Source: Bacteroidia bacterium
GTDB lineage: Bacteria > Bacteroidota > Bacteroidia > J057
Length of the DNA: 52,173 bases
Reading direction: 5' to 3'
Assembly: GCA_030430205.1 (NCBI GenBank)
Contig: JAUIGE010000042.1
Coordinates: 1 to 52,173 of the forward strand
Positions 39,739-50,210 of the stretch are shown here, one piece after another. The translations under genes were made by a program, and so were the position numbers. Below the pieces are notes generated by a model. That model saw only the letters and a list, made by a program, of their open reading frames with translations, did not search any database and had not been told where the DNA came from. Positions within the stretch are counted from its first letter, which is position 1. Each line of letters starts with the position of its first letter.

Positions 39739-42700
39739 TTACCTTTTTATTAAAATTTTTTCTCTCCAGATTCCTTTTCCAATTTTCACTTTCAGGAAGT
39801 ACATTCCCGCCCTTACTTCTTCTAATTGAATCCTGTGATGAAGGGCCGATTGGTGGCCTAAGACCTCTTTTGCCAGGATTTTTCCCTGTATGTCGAATAT
39901 TTCCAATTCTATCTGCTGGGGAAATTCAGCTGATATATCCAGCCAAAAATCTCCCGAGTTCGGATTGGGATACACATGAATTTCAGCTGAGAAAAGCTGT
40001 TCTATCCCCAGGCGGGTATCGACCCGGACAGAGTCAGAGGCTATACAGCCCCTGCGATCTGTGGCGATCACCTGATACATGCCTGTGGGCAGGTAGTGAG
40101 CGGTATCTCTGTCCTGGACGGGCCAGGAATTCCAGCTGTAGGTATAGGGCGGCCAGCCGCCGGAAGCAGTGGCAAAAGCTTTGCCCTGGAATACAGGCTG
40201 CGGCATGGCAGGCGTAGCTGCCGCCACTTTGAGGCTGTCCTGCACCTCGGTCATGACTACCGTCAGGCTATCCTGATGGCAGGCCATTTCGTCCGTCACA
40301 TGGACAGTATAACTGCCTAAAGGCAGGTTTTGAAGATGCTGGCTGCTGTCGCCTGTGCTCCAGTGAATCAGGGGATAGCCGCTGCCCCCACAGACCGTGA
40401 GGTCGATGCGGCCATCATTTCCGCCTTTGCAGGCGATCGGCGTGACCTGGGCTTTGACTTCGAGGGGAAGGGATTCCCGAAGGTGGAAGCTGTATTTTTC
40501 CACACAAAAGCTCGTACTATCAAAAACAGCCAGCCTATAGGTGCCGGGATAAAGGCCTGTCAGGCTGGAATGGGTCGGGCCGTGCTCCCATTGCAGGCTG
40601 TAAGCCTGAAGGGCTGGAGGGATATGCAAACGGATTTCTCCCATTCCCAGACTTTTGCAATCATGTACGATCTCTGCGGAAATTTTATACGGGCTAAAGG
40701 CGGGCTCCAATTCAAATGCAGCTGCCACTGTGCACCAACCAGAATCTGTAAATGTGGCACCATAGTTTCCGGGCGAAAGGCCACTTATCACAGAAGTCCT
40801 TTCTCCTGAATCCCACTGATAGCTATAGTCAAAAGGCTTTTTCACCCTGGATGCTGCCGCCTGAATGACGCCCTGAGGCCCCTGAGGATTCGGATGAGGC
40901 CTTGCAAAGCCAAAATCAGGCACTGCTTTCCATTTACTCCAGGGCCGCGTTTTTACGAGGAGGTCACAACCGCTGGCTTGTTCTATCAGGCAGGTGGTTC
41001 TGAAAGAATATACATCCGAAAGCACCGGCCCACTTCCTACTACCGTACTGCTGGTTCCAAAATCCCGAAGCCAGGTATAGGTAAAAGGAGGATTGCCTCC
41101 TAATACCTGGATTTCGAGGTCAAAATCAGGCCCTCCATCACAGATAGAGTCTGTCATGCTCAATCTGACGACCGGGAAATCAGGCGTAGGCCCGGCAATA
41201 AAAGCTTCCTCATGAATGGAGCATCCCAATGAATCTATCAGTTCAAAAGTATAAAGGCCTGGCGCAAGGCGCTGAATCGAATCGGAGGGATAAAATCCAT
41301 ACCAGAAATTTCGATAAGGGGCTGTCCCACCGGCCCCTTTTACTTTGATTTCCCCATCATAATTGGGGTATTGACAGCTGGTTGAAGGCTTGACTTCAAT
41401 GCTTTCATAGCGCAAAGGCTCTGTAGAACCTGGGATCTGAATGGTATCCATAAGCTGGCAGCCGCCATGGTCAGAGATGGTATAGGCGAGGGGCCCACCG
41501 TTTAAGCCTACCGCTTTTTCCCCCTGCCAGCCATTCGACCATTTGATGGTATAGGGGGCTCCGAGCCCCCCTGTTACCAGAGCATGGGCAGAGCCAGCCT
41601 GATCAAAGGCGCAGACAGAAGGTGTGGTCTTTACCTCTACCTGCAAAGAGTCGGGCTCTTCCATTTCATAGACCCAAAAAAACTCACAGCCATTGGCGGT
41701 GCTCACTTTCAGTTCGTGCCTGCCAGCCGGCAGGGCGGTGGCCAGGGGTGTGGTCTCGCCATTGGACCAGAGAAAACTCAGGCTGCTAAGCGGGGTGATC
41801 GCCAGGATGCGGCCATTGCTGTCGCCATGGCATAGGGGGATTTGCACGGAGAGGGAGTCAATGCTGACGGGAGGCGGATTCGGATTGTTGAGGATAAATT
41901 CTGTTTGCGATTGACAGCCCCGGCTGTCTGTGATGCTCAGCCTATAGAAACCTGCTGCCAGCTTCCCTACCTGGGCAGAGTCCGCAAAATGGGCGTTTGC
42001 GCCCCACTGGAAGCTATAGGGAGCCTGTCCTCCTACAGGATTTAGCTGGATGGCTCCATTCGCCAGGCCGCAGCCTGGTTCTGTGATTTGGGCTGAAGGG
42101 AGAATCTCTACCTGGCTACAGGTAAATTCTGTGCGGAAAGGAATGCTAAAATCCGCCTGGGCATAGCTGATATGGGGAAAGTACCAATAGGAGGAGGGAG
42201 CAGACCAAACATTGGAGTCCATTTTCAGGACTACGGTTGGCAGGGTAAAGGTGTCCTGTTTTTGCAGGCAAAGGGTGGATGTTTTGGGATTCAGCACAAG
42301 ACCTTGCCAGCTTGTGTCATTCGCTGTCCAGTTGACCACCGGCGTCATCAAGCCTGTCTGTATATCGAGGGCACGGCCCTTGAGATCAGGCGCACCGTTG
42401 GTAGGCCGGGCCTGGCCTGTGGTATCTGAATCTGTCCAGCTATACAGGATTTTGCTTCCATCCTTTGATCTGCTGATTTGAACATAGGTATCAAATGTGA
42501 GGGGGGTGATCGTATCGCCAAAAGCCCCCCGCATGGCATTCAAATTATCTACATGAATGAGCTGCCAATCCTCCTCACAAGCCAGGCGTGTGACATCATA
42601 CAAAGCCAGAAAGCTTTCCGGATATACTTTGTAGTCAGCCTGATTGATAAACTCTGTACTGGCAGCAGCGATAGTGACCAGGAAATGGGGATTCCCATTT

Positions 42701-43698
42701 TCGTCTACCGTGAGTACTCCATCATAGCCACAAGTGGCTTTCCCGGTCGGACGGGCCCCTGTCTGGCTATTTAACATACTTTCCCTCAGTCCCAAAAACA
42801 TAGAGAGGTCCACCTCTTCTGGCTCTCCCCAACTCGCCCCAAAATCCTCTGTTTTCATAAAAACAGGATTATAGGTGGAGTCCTGCCCACCCGGCAAATC
42901 TCCTAAAAAAGCCATCCATCCATATTTTCCGCTGGGATCAAAGGCTACCACAGGAGAAGCCGCTTTTCCAACAGTCGTACCGAATGGACTTTTAATTTTT
43001 ATCTTCTTTTCCGTCGCCCAATCAATTTCTTTCGACAGCGGCTTATATTTCCCTTTTATCAGGTACATATCAGGGCCCACCCTTAAGCCATCAAAATAGT
43101 AAGCCGTGAGCCAGAAATTCTGAGAGGAGCCCGGTATGAGCTGGGGAGTCAGGCTGTAGGGGAGGTAAATCGTTTCATTAAAAAATCCTTCATCCCTTAG
43201 GGTATAGGCAGGAGAGGCAGGATTCATGACTATACTATGTGCAAATCCAGCATAGGTCTCAAAATTTAAGGCAGAAATAGAAACCAAAGCAAGACTATCC
43301 AAAAGCGGGCTATTATTCCTGGAAAACATCGTCATAGAAGGAAAATAACTCAAACGGTTATTGCTCAGGGTATAGATGGGGCCTCGGCCATAACAGCCAT
43401 TAAATGCAGGCGGAACCGTATCCGGGCCTACATCCCAGCTTTTTCCACCATCGCTTGATATGGAAATCAGGTTTATTCCTTTCTCCGAAAAAGGTCCTCC
43501 ACAGGTATAAATATTTTTTCGGTACAGAGCTGTGACCACCCCAGCCCCAACATCCGGCATGCAGTAAACCGATGGCGTTATGGGAATGATATTGGTGAAT
43601 GCGTCGGATGATTCACCGATTTTGATGGCGTGGGTCTGCTGCGAAGAGGCAGCGATTGCCGTGAGCAGGAAGAGGGGGATCAGGTATATCTTTTTCAT
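39739..43698 (-). CDS. Giant secreted protein with SprB-like repeats and T9SS sorting domain (copy 1)
   Basis: A signal peptide (MKKIYLIPLFLLTAIAASSQ) is followed by about 530 residues with sialidase-like BNR features (ISSDGGKSWDVGP, TEDFGASW). Nine or so repeats follow, each with the pattern GG-PYxxxW, GLxPGxYxxxxxD and GC, as in SprB-type adhesin repeats. The last 75 residues form a T9SS type A sorting domain (VYPNPNSGDFWLDI, AGMYFLKVKIGKGIWREKIL). The protein should be exposed on or released from the cell surface. It is a tandem paralog of the gene at 43713, with only 14 bp between them. The natural role may be adhesion or binding of surface glycans. Confidence 0.85.
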   Translation of the reverse strand: MKKIYLIPLFLLTAIAASSQQTHAIKIGESSDAFTNIIPITPSVYCMPDVGAGVVTALYRKNIYTCGGPFSEKGINLISISSDGGKSWDVGPDTVPPAFNGCYGRGPIYTLSNNRLSYFPSMTMFSRNNSPLLDSLALVSISALNFETYAGFAHSIVMNPASPAYTLRDEGFFNETIYLPYSLTPQLIPGSSQNFWLTAYYFDGLRVGPDMYLIKGKYKPLSKEIDWATEKKIKIKSPFGTTVGKAASPVVAFDPSGKYGWMAFLGDLPGGQDSTYNPVFMKTEDFGASWGEPEEVDLSMFLGLRESMLNSQTGARPTGKATCGYDGVLTVDENGNPHFLVTIAAASTEFINQADYKVYPESFLALYDVTRLACEEDWQLIHVDNLNAMRGAFGDTITPLTFDTYVQISRSKDGSKILYSWTDSDTTGQARPTNGAPDLKGRALDIQTGLMTPVVNWTANDTSWQGLVLNPKTSTLCLQKQDTFTLPTVVLKMDSNVWSAPSSYWYFPHISYAQADFSIPFRTEFTCSQVEILPSAQITEPGCGLANGAIQLNPVGGQAPYSFQWGANAHFADSAQVGKLAAGFYRLSITDSRGCQSQTEFILNNPNPPPVSIDSLSVQIPLCHGDSNGRILAITPLSSLSFLWSNGETTPLATALPAGRHELKVSTANGCEFFWVYEMEEPDSLQVEVKTTPSVCAFDQAGSAHALVTGGLGAPYTIKWSNGWQGEKAVGLNGGPLAYTISDHGGCQLMDTIQIPGSTEPLRYESIEVKPSTSCQYPNYDGEIKVKGAGGTAPYRNFWYGFYPSDSIQRLAPGLYTFELIDSLGCSIHEEAFIAGPTPDFPVVRLSMTDSICDGGPDFDLEIQVLGGNPPFTYTWLRDFGTSSTVVGSGPVLSDVYSFRTTCLIEQASGCDLLVKTRPWSKWKAVPDFGFARPHPNPQGPQGVIQAAASRVKKPFDYSYQWDSGERTSVISGLSPGNYGATFTDSGWCTVAAAFELEPAFSPYKISAEIVHDCKSLGMGEIRLHIPPALQAYSLQWEHGPTHSSLTGLYPGTYRLAVFDSTSFCVEKYSFHLRESLPLEVKAQVTPIACKGGNDGRIDLTVCGGSGYPLIHWSTGDSSQHLQNLPLGSYTVHVTDEMACHQDSLTVVMTEVQDSLKVAAATPAMPQPVFQGKAFATASGGWPPYTYSWNSWPVQDRDTAHYLPTGMYQVIATDRRGCIASDSVRVDTRLGIEQLFSAEIHVYPNPNSGDFWLDISAEFPQQIELEIFDIQGKILAKEVLGHQSALHHRIQLEEVRAGMYFLKVKIGKGIWREKILIKR

Positions 43699-43712
43699 AG
43701 GGAAAGGAAGAG

Positions 43713-46700
43713 TTAGTTTGGGACGATGAGGAGCTTGTCTCTTATAAGATATGCACCTATTTGCACTTGAAGCAAATACATCCCTGTTGTCAAGTTGCTG
43801 AGTTTAACTTGCTTTTGCAAAAAGCGATGCATGCCGGGGGCTTCGCTATACACCCGCTCGCCTGCCAGGTTAAATATTTGAATATCAATCATTTGAGGTG
43901 ATTCCAATTCGAATTCTATCCAAAATTCGCCCTGGTTGGGATTGGGAACGATGGCCAGCCTTCCAGGCCATTTGTCTTGCCCGATTCCGACCCAGGCATC
44001 TACGATGGCTTCTCCACGGACAATACATCCCACCGAGTCGGTGACCATCACCTCATAGCTCCCGCCAAAAAGATTTTTGGCGGTATCCGTCAGCTGCACC
44101 GGCTGGCTATCCCAGCGATAGCTATAAGGCGGCCAGCCGCCGGAAGCAGCTGCAAAGGCGATGCCTCGCCCGCCCGGATTCCCATCCGGCCCGCTGCCCA
44201 CTGCCAACCGCAGGCTGTCGACTGCTTCTCCCACCCTGACAGCCAGGCTGTCTACACACCCCGCAGGGTCGGTGACCCTGACGGTATAGCTCCCCGGCAC
44301 GAGGCCGCGCAGGTGGTCGCCTGTGGCGCCATGCGCCCAGAGGCTTTGGTAGCTGGCGTTGCCGCCGGTGATTTGGAGGTCGATGCGGCCATCGGCCGCG
44401 CCTTTGCAGGAGACGGGATGCGGATGTGCCTGTATGCTGAAAGCTGCAAGCTTTCCAAGTGTATAGCTGAAGGTCTCGGCACAGCCGCGCAGGCTGTCAA
44501 ATAGGGTGACGCTATAGTCGCCTGGCGACAAGCCCTGAAGGCTGCTAGTCGTAGGGCCATGGGCCCACTGTATGCCGAAATCCCCTGGATTTCCGGGGAG
44601 TAGCAGGCTGATAGCGCCTGTGGCGCTGCTGTCACAGGGATGCAGGACCTCTGTCTGCGGAAAAGGATGGCTGCTGCCATTCAGGCTGATGGAACCCGTT
44701 TGCTGCCTGCCTTTGGCATCTGTCGCCCTGACAGTATAGCTTCCAGGCGCTTGCGCCTGGAGGAGCGACAGGCTGTCGCCTGTGGACCAGCGGTAATTGT
44801 AGGGAGGCTTGCCTCTGCTGGCATGGGCCTCGATAAACAAATCTCTCATTCCCTGAGAAGCAGAGGGATTATCCAGGGAAAAACTAAGTTTCATCGGCTG
44901 ATCCTCTGGAATCCAAAATCCCACTTTATAAGGGCAGGCACTTTGCTGGCTGATCTTGCAAACATAGGCATTGCCCGCTTTTCCCCGAATAAAAGAGCTT
45001 GTAGGACCATGTTCCCAGGTATACCTGAATGGCGGAATGCCTCCAGAAACCAACAATTCGATCCTGCCTGAATCAGGGTCCAGGAAGCTTGCTCCTTCAA
45101 TTTTTGCATGCACTTCAGGCGTGACCTTGATGCTATTGCCAACATGAACATCTCCAAAAGCCACGCAGCCAAGATCGTCGGTCACTCGCAGCTGGTATTT
45201 CCCTGCATTCAATCCGAAAATAAAGCTCCCATTTCCACTCCCTGCCCAACTATAATCAAAAGGAGCTGTTCCGCCTGTTACATTTGCAGAGGCTGTGCCA
45301 TCAACGCTGACACAATTGGTGGTGGGTGTAGATGAGAAATCCAACTCCATGGCCTGGGGTTTGGCTAGCTGTATATCCTTAAGCTGTTTGCAGCCCGCGA
45401 CATCCCATATCGTGCAGCGATAGACGCCGCCTTCAAGTCCCCCTATTCGCTCCCCACTCCAGCCATTGGACCAATGGTAGCGATAAGGACCGCCATGTCC
45501 TCCTCTGGCTGCGAGCTGCACAGCGCCATTTTTTTCTCCGGGACAACGAACGTTTTCTATTTTGACAGATGTCCTGATGGGATCAGGCTCGTCCAGCTGC
45601 CAACCGCCAAAAGCGGCACAGCCGCTGGAATCTGTTACCCGAAGCGTAACCCGCCCGCCTGCCAGTTGACTGGCCTGAGCTGTTGTTTCACCACTTGACC
45701 AAAGGTAAGTCCATGCACTTCCTGCAGCCTGAACGGCCATTTTTCCATTTTTCAATCCGTGGCAGGCAGGCCGTTGGATGGAGATCGAATCCAAGGCGAT
45801 TTGTGGCGCATTTTGCTCATCCAGAGCGATGTCAACTGGCTGCTCGCAGCCTTGATCATCGGTGATCAGCAGCGAATAGAGGCCGCCAGGTACATTTTTG
45901 AGTTGGGGAGTCTGGGCAAAGTTTGCCAGGGAATCCCATTGAAACTGATAAGGCGGCTTGCCGCCGGTGACCGTCAGGCTGATGTTGCCATCAGCTTGTC
46001 CGCAGCTGGGATGCGTCAGCTGGCTGGAAGCCGCGATAGGATTCTGCCTGCAATCCTGCAGGTAGGTGACGGGCTGGGTGAAGGAGCTATCGGGGTAGCT
46101 GATGTGGGGGAAATACCAATGGGAGATTGGACCCAGGCTGCCGTTTTGGATTGGCTTTAGTACCAAAGTAGGTATTGTGCTTGTATTTGAGTCTCTAAAG
46201 CAAATATCAGAAGTATGGGGGAAGTAAACCCTTTCGTGCCAAAATGTATCATTGACTGTCCAATTGACTACAGGTGTCAATTTTTGGGCGACAATATCCA
46301 AGCCACGCCCTTTGAGATCAGGAAATTCATTTACTGTTCCTCTTTGTGAAGTATCAGTATCTGTCCAGCTAAAAAATATTCTTTTCCCATCGGCTGTTCG
46401 GCTAAGTTGGGGAAAGAAAGACTGACCATACATGTTCGTCCCTGGTAGATTATCAAGATGGCCATCTCTGGCTTCCAGATTCCCCAATTGGAGTAACTTC
46501 CATTCGCCACATTCACTTCGGGTCAAATCAAAAATTCCATAAAAAAAATCATTAAAATAATAATTGTAGCCTGATTTAGGGTGTTTTCTCGAAGAAGCCG
46601 CTTTTATCTGTATAAACAAATGAGGGTTTCCAAAGGCATCCACAGTGAGATCCATCTGAGGGTAACAAGTGGGTTTACCTGTAGCAAAAGCAACACTATC

Positions 46701-47705
46701 CAAAATTGGATTTCCCAGCTGATCAAAACCTACTGTGTCAACAACAGTTTTGGCGGATTGAAGTAATTTTCGCAAAGCAGGAAAGTCTCCCAAATTCAGT
46801 TCCATGGGCTGACTCCAGTTTTCTCCTCCATCCATGCTATGATACAAAATCGGATTATAGCTTGTATCTGCTCCTCCTTCTAAATCTCCCAATTGCCCTA
46901 TCCAGGCATATTTTCCGGAAGGATCAAAAGCTATCAAAGGCTCCGTCCCACGTTCTCTCCCATCATATCCCTTAAAATAAAAAGGCTTCAGGAAGTTCAG
47001 GTTTTTCCATTCCATTTTTCGTTGACCAGGGAGGTAAGTTCCTTTATTCAGATGAATTTCAGGAGACCATCCTACTCCATCCAGTCCTCTGGAAGTATAC
47101 CAAAAAGTGGAATTTCCTAAATTATTATTTTGCGCTGTGAGGCTGTAAACAAAATATTGCTTTCCGCCCCTTTGCATATAATTTTCCTGAGCAATCTGAT
47201 AATTGGCAGAAAGCGGATTCAAAATAAGTCCTTGCACGAAATCACTGTACCAGATATTTTCTCTGCCTGATGCAGCGTATATTAAGGCAAGGCTGTCTGG
47301 ATCTGAGCTGTTATTCCTGGAAAAAAAAGATAATCCCGGATAACTGGGGTATGAAGTTCTTTGCGGATTTATAGGACCGATACCATAGCAGCCCGCAAAA
47401 TCCGGTGGTACAATGGCTGGCCCAATATTCCAATGCTTCCCGGCATCTGCAGATATCACATAACGCAAAAAATCCATGGTCTGCGGAGCGCCGCAAGGAG
47501 GTATACGCTGGTGAAAAATTACTGCTACAATCCCATTTCCTATCTCTGGATAGGCGGCTATGGGAGAGATCTCGCCGACCAAAGAATTGTCAAAAATATT
47601 GTAAGACTCCCCCACCTTGATCGCATCCATCTGCTGCGAAAGGCCAAAAGTCAGAACAAAAGATAGTAGCAATATCAGGTAGATGCTTCGCATAAGGGAT
47701 GGCAT
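43713..47705 (-). CDS. Giant secreted protein with SprB-like repeats and T9SS sorting domain (copy 2)
   Basis: This paralog has the same order of parts as its neighbour: signal peptide (LILLLSFVLTFGLSQ), a BNR-like N-region (ISADAGKHWNIGP, SMDGGENWSQP, ARDGHLDNLPGTN), about nine SprB-like repeats (for example GGKPPYQFQWDSLANFAQ, GLSPGDYSVTLFDSLRGC), and a T9SS tail (IVPNPNQGEFWIEFELE, TTGMYLLQVQIGAYLIRDKL). Matching blocks such as DLKGRGLDI, PVVNWTVNDT and YWYFPHISY/HWYFPHISY show the duplication. An AAGGAG lies 10 bp before the ATG at 47705, which supports that start; MRS at 47693 is an alternative. Confidence 0.85.
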   Translation of the reverse strand: MPSLMRSIYLILLLSFVLTFGLSQQMDAIKVGESYNIFDNSLVGEISPIAAYPEIGNGIVAVIFHQRIPPCGAPQTMDFLRYVISADAGKHWNIGPAIVPPDFAGCYGIGPINPQRTSYPSYPGLSFFSRNNSSDPDSLALIYAASGRENIWYSDFVQGLILNPLSANYQIAQENYMQRGGKQYFVYSLTAQNNNLGNSTFWYTSRGLDGVGWSPEIHLNKGTYLPGQRKMEWKNLNFLKPFYFKGYDGRERGTEPLIAFDPSGKYAWIGQLGDLEGGADTSYNPILYHSMDGGENWSQPMELNLGDFPALRKLLQSAKTVVDTVGFDQLGNPILDSVAFATGKPTCYPQMDLTVDAFGNPHLFIQIKAASSRKHPKSGYNYYFNDFFYGIFDLTRSECGEWKLLQLGNLEARDGHLDNLPGTNMYGQSFFPQLSRTADGKRIFFSWTDTDTSQRGTVNEFPDLKGRGLDIVAQKLTPVVNWTVNDTFWHERVYFPHTSDICFRDSNTSTIPTLVLKPIQNGSLGPISHWYFPHISYPDSSFTQPVTYLQDCRQNPIAASSQLTHPSCGQADGNISLTVTGGKPPYQFQWDSLANFAQTPQLKNVPGGLYSLLITDDQGCEQPVDIALDEQNAPQIALDSISIQRPACHGLKNGKMAVQAAGSAWTYLWSSGETTAQASQLAGGRVTLRVTDSSGCAAFGGWQLDEPDPIRTSVKIENVRCPGEKNGAVQLAARGGHGGPYRYHWSNGWSGERIGGLEGGVYRCTIWDVAGCKQLKDIQLAKPQAMELDFSSTPTTNCVSVDGTASANVTGGTAPFDYSWAGSGNGSFIFGLNAGKYQLRVTDDLGCVAFGDVHVGNSIKVTPEVHAKIEGASFLDPDSGRIELLVSGGIPPFRYTWEHGPTSSFIRGKAGNAYVCKISQQSACPYKVGFWIPEDQPMKLSFSLDNPSASQGMRDLFIEAHASRGKPPYNYRWSTGDSLSLLQAQAPGSYTVRATDAKGRQQTGSISLNGSSHPFPQTEVLHPCDSSATGAISLLLPGNPGDFGIQWAHGPTTSSLQGLSPGDYSVTLFDSLRGCAETFSYTLGKLAAFSIQAHPHPVSCKGAADGRIDLQITGGNASYQSLWAHGATGDHLRGLVPGSYTVRVTDPAGCVDSLAVRVGEAVDSLRLAVGSGPDGNPGGRGIAFAAASGGWPPYSYRWDSQPVQLTDTAKNLFGGSYEVMVTDSVGCIVRGEAIVDAWVGIGQDKWPGRLAIVPNPNQGEFWIEFELESPQMIDIQIFNLAGERVYSEAPGMHRFLQKQVKLSNLTTGMYLLQVQIGAYLIRDKLLIVPN

Positions 47706-47803
47706 TTGGGTTTATCTCCTTAAGGTAAAAGCATTTTTGGCAGAAAAAAAGAACAAAGGAAGGGCTGGGTTGCATGCTTTTGAGCAATGGATGCAATCCA
47801 CTC

Positions 47804-50188
47804 CTACTCATTCCGCAGGCTGTCCGCGGGATTGCGCACGGCTGCGCGCAGCGCCAGCCAGCCGATGCTGCCCAGGGCGATCAGCAGGGCAATCAGGCCT
47901 CCCAACAGGAAGAAATACCACAGGGGACCCAGTTCTATGCGGTAGGCAAAGGCCTCCAGCCAATCCTGGATAAAATAGATCACCACAGGAGTGGAAAGGA
48001 TGCAGGAGATGGCTATCAGCAGCACAAATTCTTTGGAAACCAAAGCCAGGATATCTTTCACTTTGGCACCCAGCACCTTGCGGATGCTGATTTCTTTCCT
48101 GCGCTCCAGCGTAGCATGAGACACCAACCCAAAGATCCCCAGGCAGGCCAGGAAGATCGAAATCATCGAAAAGGTGGAAAACACCTTGCTTTGTTTTTGC
48201 TCACTCTCATAGAGCCGGGCCAGGCTTTCATCTGCAAAAGTATAACTGATCGGATAATGAGGTGCATGCGCCTTCCACTTTTCTTCTATCAGGGCGATGC
48301 CTTCGGCAAGTTTCGTGGCATCCAGCCGGATGCCGATCAGCCAGGGGCGCTCGCTGAGCGCGATGACCAGCGGCTCGATTTCATCGTGCAGGGAAGCAAA
48401 ATGATAGTCTTTGACCAGGCCTATGACCTGTCGGTCAGTGGTGTCAAACATGGGCAAACTCACCATTTTGCCTATGGCCTCTTCGGCTGTCCAGCCGAGC
48501 TCGCGGGCGGCGGTTTCATTGAGCAGGGCTGCTCCTCCCATATCCGTGACATGCTCACGGGAGAAATTGCGGCCTGCCGACACTTCGATACCGAAGGTCT
48601 CGAGATAATCGTGATCCACAAGAGCCGTGCGGATGCGCATCGGATCGCTCCGCTCCGGGGTCGAGATGGAGGTTCCATCGTGAAAACCGCCCGGAGGGCC
48701 TGTCATGGTAGAGACTGAAAGCACTTCGGGCTTTTCGAGCAATTGCTCTTCAAAGAGCGGAAGGCTGGCCGCTATCTCATCATTATCAGCCTGAATGAGC
48801 ATGACGGCCTCTCCGTCAAAACCCAGGTCTTTGTTTTCAATAAAACTGATTTGACGCTGGATCAGGAGGGTGCCGATGATCAGAAAGATAGATATCCCAA
48901 ACTGCACAACGACCAGGCCTTTTCGCAGCCAAATGTATTTGCTAAAAGTAAAGACTTTCCCCTTCAGCGATTCTACCGGGCGAAAGCGCGCCAGAATGGT
49001 CGCAGGCAATACGGCCGAAAGCAGCAGCATGGCGGCGATCAGAACGGCAAAAAGGCCCAGGATGTTGGAGTCCCGCCAGTTTATGGCCACTTCCAGCCCA
49101 AAATACTGGTTGAAAAGCGGTAGCAGGGCTGTCGTTCCGATAACTGCCAGCAGCACAGAAAGCAAAATCACGGTCAGCGCTTCGCCCAAAAATTGCATGG
49201 CGATCCGTCTGGGATGGCTCCCCAGGACCTTGCGGATCCCTACCTCACGCGCCCGGCGGTGCGAGGCTGCAATCGCCAGATTGATGTAATTGAAACAGGC
49301 AATCAGCAAGATCGCGATCGCTGCCAGTCCCAGGATATTGACGGTCTTTTTGTTGCCATGCCGCACCATATCAAAGCGCATTTCGCGGTGAAAATAAGAT
49401 AGCGCAAGCGGCTCCAGCTTCAGGTCTATGCGGCTGCCATTTTTGATGAAGTCCTCCTCAAAATACTTGTCCATAAAGGCGGGAAAGCCCGCTTCTATGC
49501 GCGCTGCTTCCGCCGGATTATCTATTTTTGCATAGGTCAGCAGGCTGTTCCACCACCAGCGGTTCATAAAATTTTCCTGGCGATAAAATTGGATAGAGGC
49601 TACACAATCCATCTCCAGATGTGATTTGGCGGCAGCTTTTCCCATGATGCCTGTGACCTGAAAAAGATGTTCGTTGTCTATCATGACCGTTTGTCCGATA
49701 GGATCTTCCGTACCAAAATATTTCTCAGCCATGCTTTCGCCCAATACAATCGAGTTGGGCTGCGCCAAAACGGTTTTCGCATCTCCCCTAAGCAGTGGGA
49801 AGGAAAAGAAGCTGAAAAAATTGGTGTCAGCATAGAACACATGCTCTTCCCGAAAATGTTTTTCTCCTACCGACATCAGCCGTTCGCGGGGAGCTATCCG
49901 CACAAATGAGGCTATCTGACCAGGAAAATCCGTCATCAGAGCCGGTCCATAAGGCCCGGAAGTGACGCCAATATCATATTGATCGCCATTCACCTCGGCA
50001 GTCCGCAAAACCCGGTAAATCTTGTCTGCATCAGCATGAAAGCTATCATAACTTTGCTCCTCCTGTATGTAAAAAAGCAGGATGAGGGTGCACAGAAGAC
50101 CCAGGGCAAAACCAGCGATATTCAACACGCTGTGCAGGCGATTTTTCCACAACTGGCGAAAGGTAATCAGGAGATTGAAGCGAAACAT
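47804..50188 (-). CDS. MacB/FtsX-type ABC permease
   Basis: The protein has two FtsX-like transmembrane halves. The first helix LNIAGFALGLLCTLILLFYI is followed by a MacB-type periplasmic domain and helices NILGLAAIAILLIACFNYIN, GEALTVILLSVLLAVIGTTA. A second periplasmic domain precedes STFSMISIFLACLGIFGLVS and the end NPADSLRNE. RRAREVGIRKVLGSHPRRI and ERRKEISIRKVLGAKVKDI are the paired coupling motifs. The start MFRFNLLITFRQLWKNRLHS at 50188 fits the family; an upstream ATG at 50227 is also open. It is regulated with PadR and preceded by the prefix micro-ORF. It may handle antimicrobial or lipid substrates; the ATPase is not encoded here. Confidence 0.85.
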   Translation of the reverse strand: MFRFNLLITFRQLWKNRLHSVLNIAGFALGLLCTLILLFYIQEEQSYDSFHADADKIYRVLRTAEVNGDQYDIGVTSGPYGPALMTDFPGQIASFVRIAPRERLMSVGEKHFREEHVFYADTNFFSFFSFPLLRGDAKTVLAQPNSIVLGESMAEKYFGTEDPIGQTVMIDNEHLFQVTGIMGKAAAKSHLEMDCVASIQFYRQENFMNRWWWNSLLTYAKIDNPAEAARIEAGFPAFMDKYFEEDFIKNGSRIDLKLEPLALSYFHREMRFDMVRHGNKKTVNILGLAAIAILLIACFNYINLAIAASHRRAREVGIRKVLGSHPRRIAMQFLGEALTVILLSVLLAVIGTTALLPLFNQYFGLEVAINWRDSNILGLFAVLIAAMLLLSAVLPATILARFRPVESLKGKVFTFSKYIWLRKGLVVVQFGISIFLIIGTLLIQRQISFIENKDLGFDGEAVMLIQADNDEIAASLPLFEEQLLEKPEVLSVSTMTGPPGGFHDGTSISTPERSDPMRIRTALVDHDYLETFGIEVSAGRNFSREHVTDMGGAALLNETAARELGWTAEEAIGKMVSLPMFDTTDRQVIGLVKDYHFASLHDEIEPLVIALSERPWLIGIRLDATKLAEGIALIEEKWKAHAPHYPISYTFADESLARLYESEQKQSKVFSTFSMISIFLACLGIFGLVSHATLERRKEISIRKVLGAKVKDILALVSKEFVLLIAISCILSTPVVIYFIQDWLEAFAYRIELGPLWYFFLLGGLIALLIALGSIGWLALRAAVRNPADSLRNE

Positions 50189-50210
50189 GGGTATGTGAAT
50201 GGTTGGTAGG

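Noticed and set aside
47774-48718. Open frame of 314 codons opposite the permease
   Set aside because: Shadow of the MacB-like permease; no start signal or domain.
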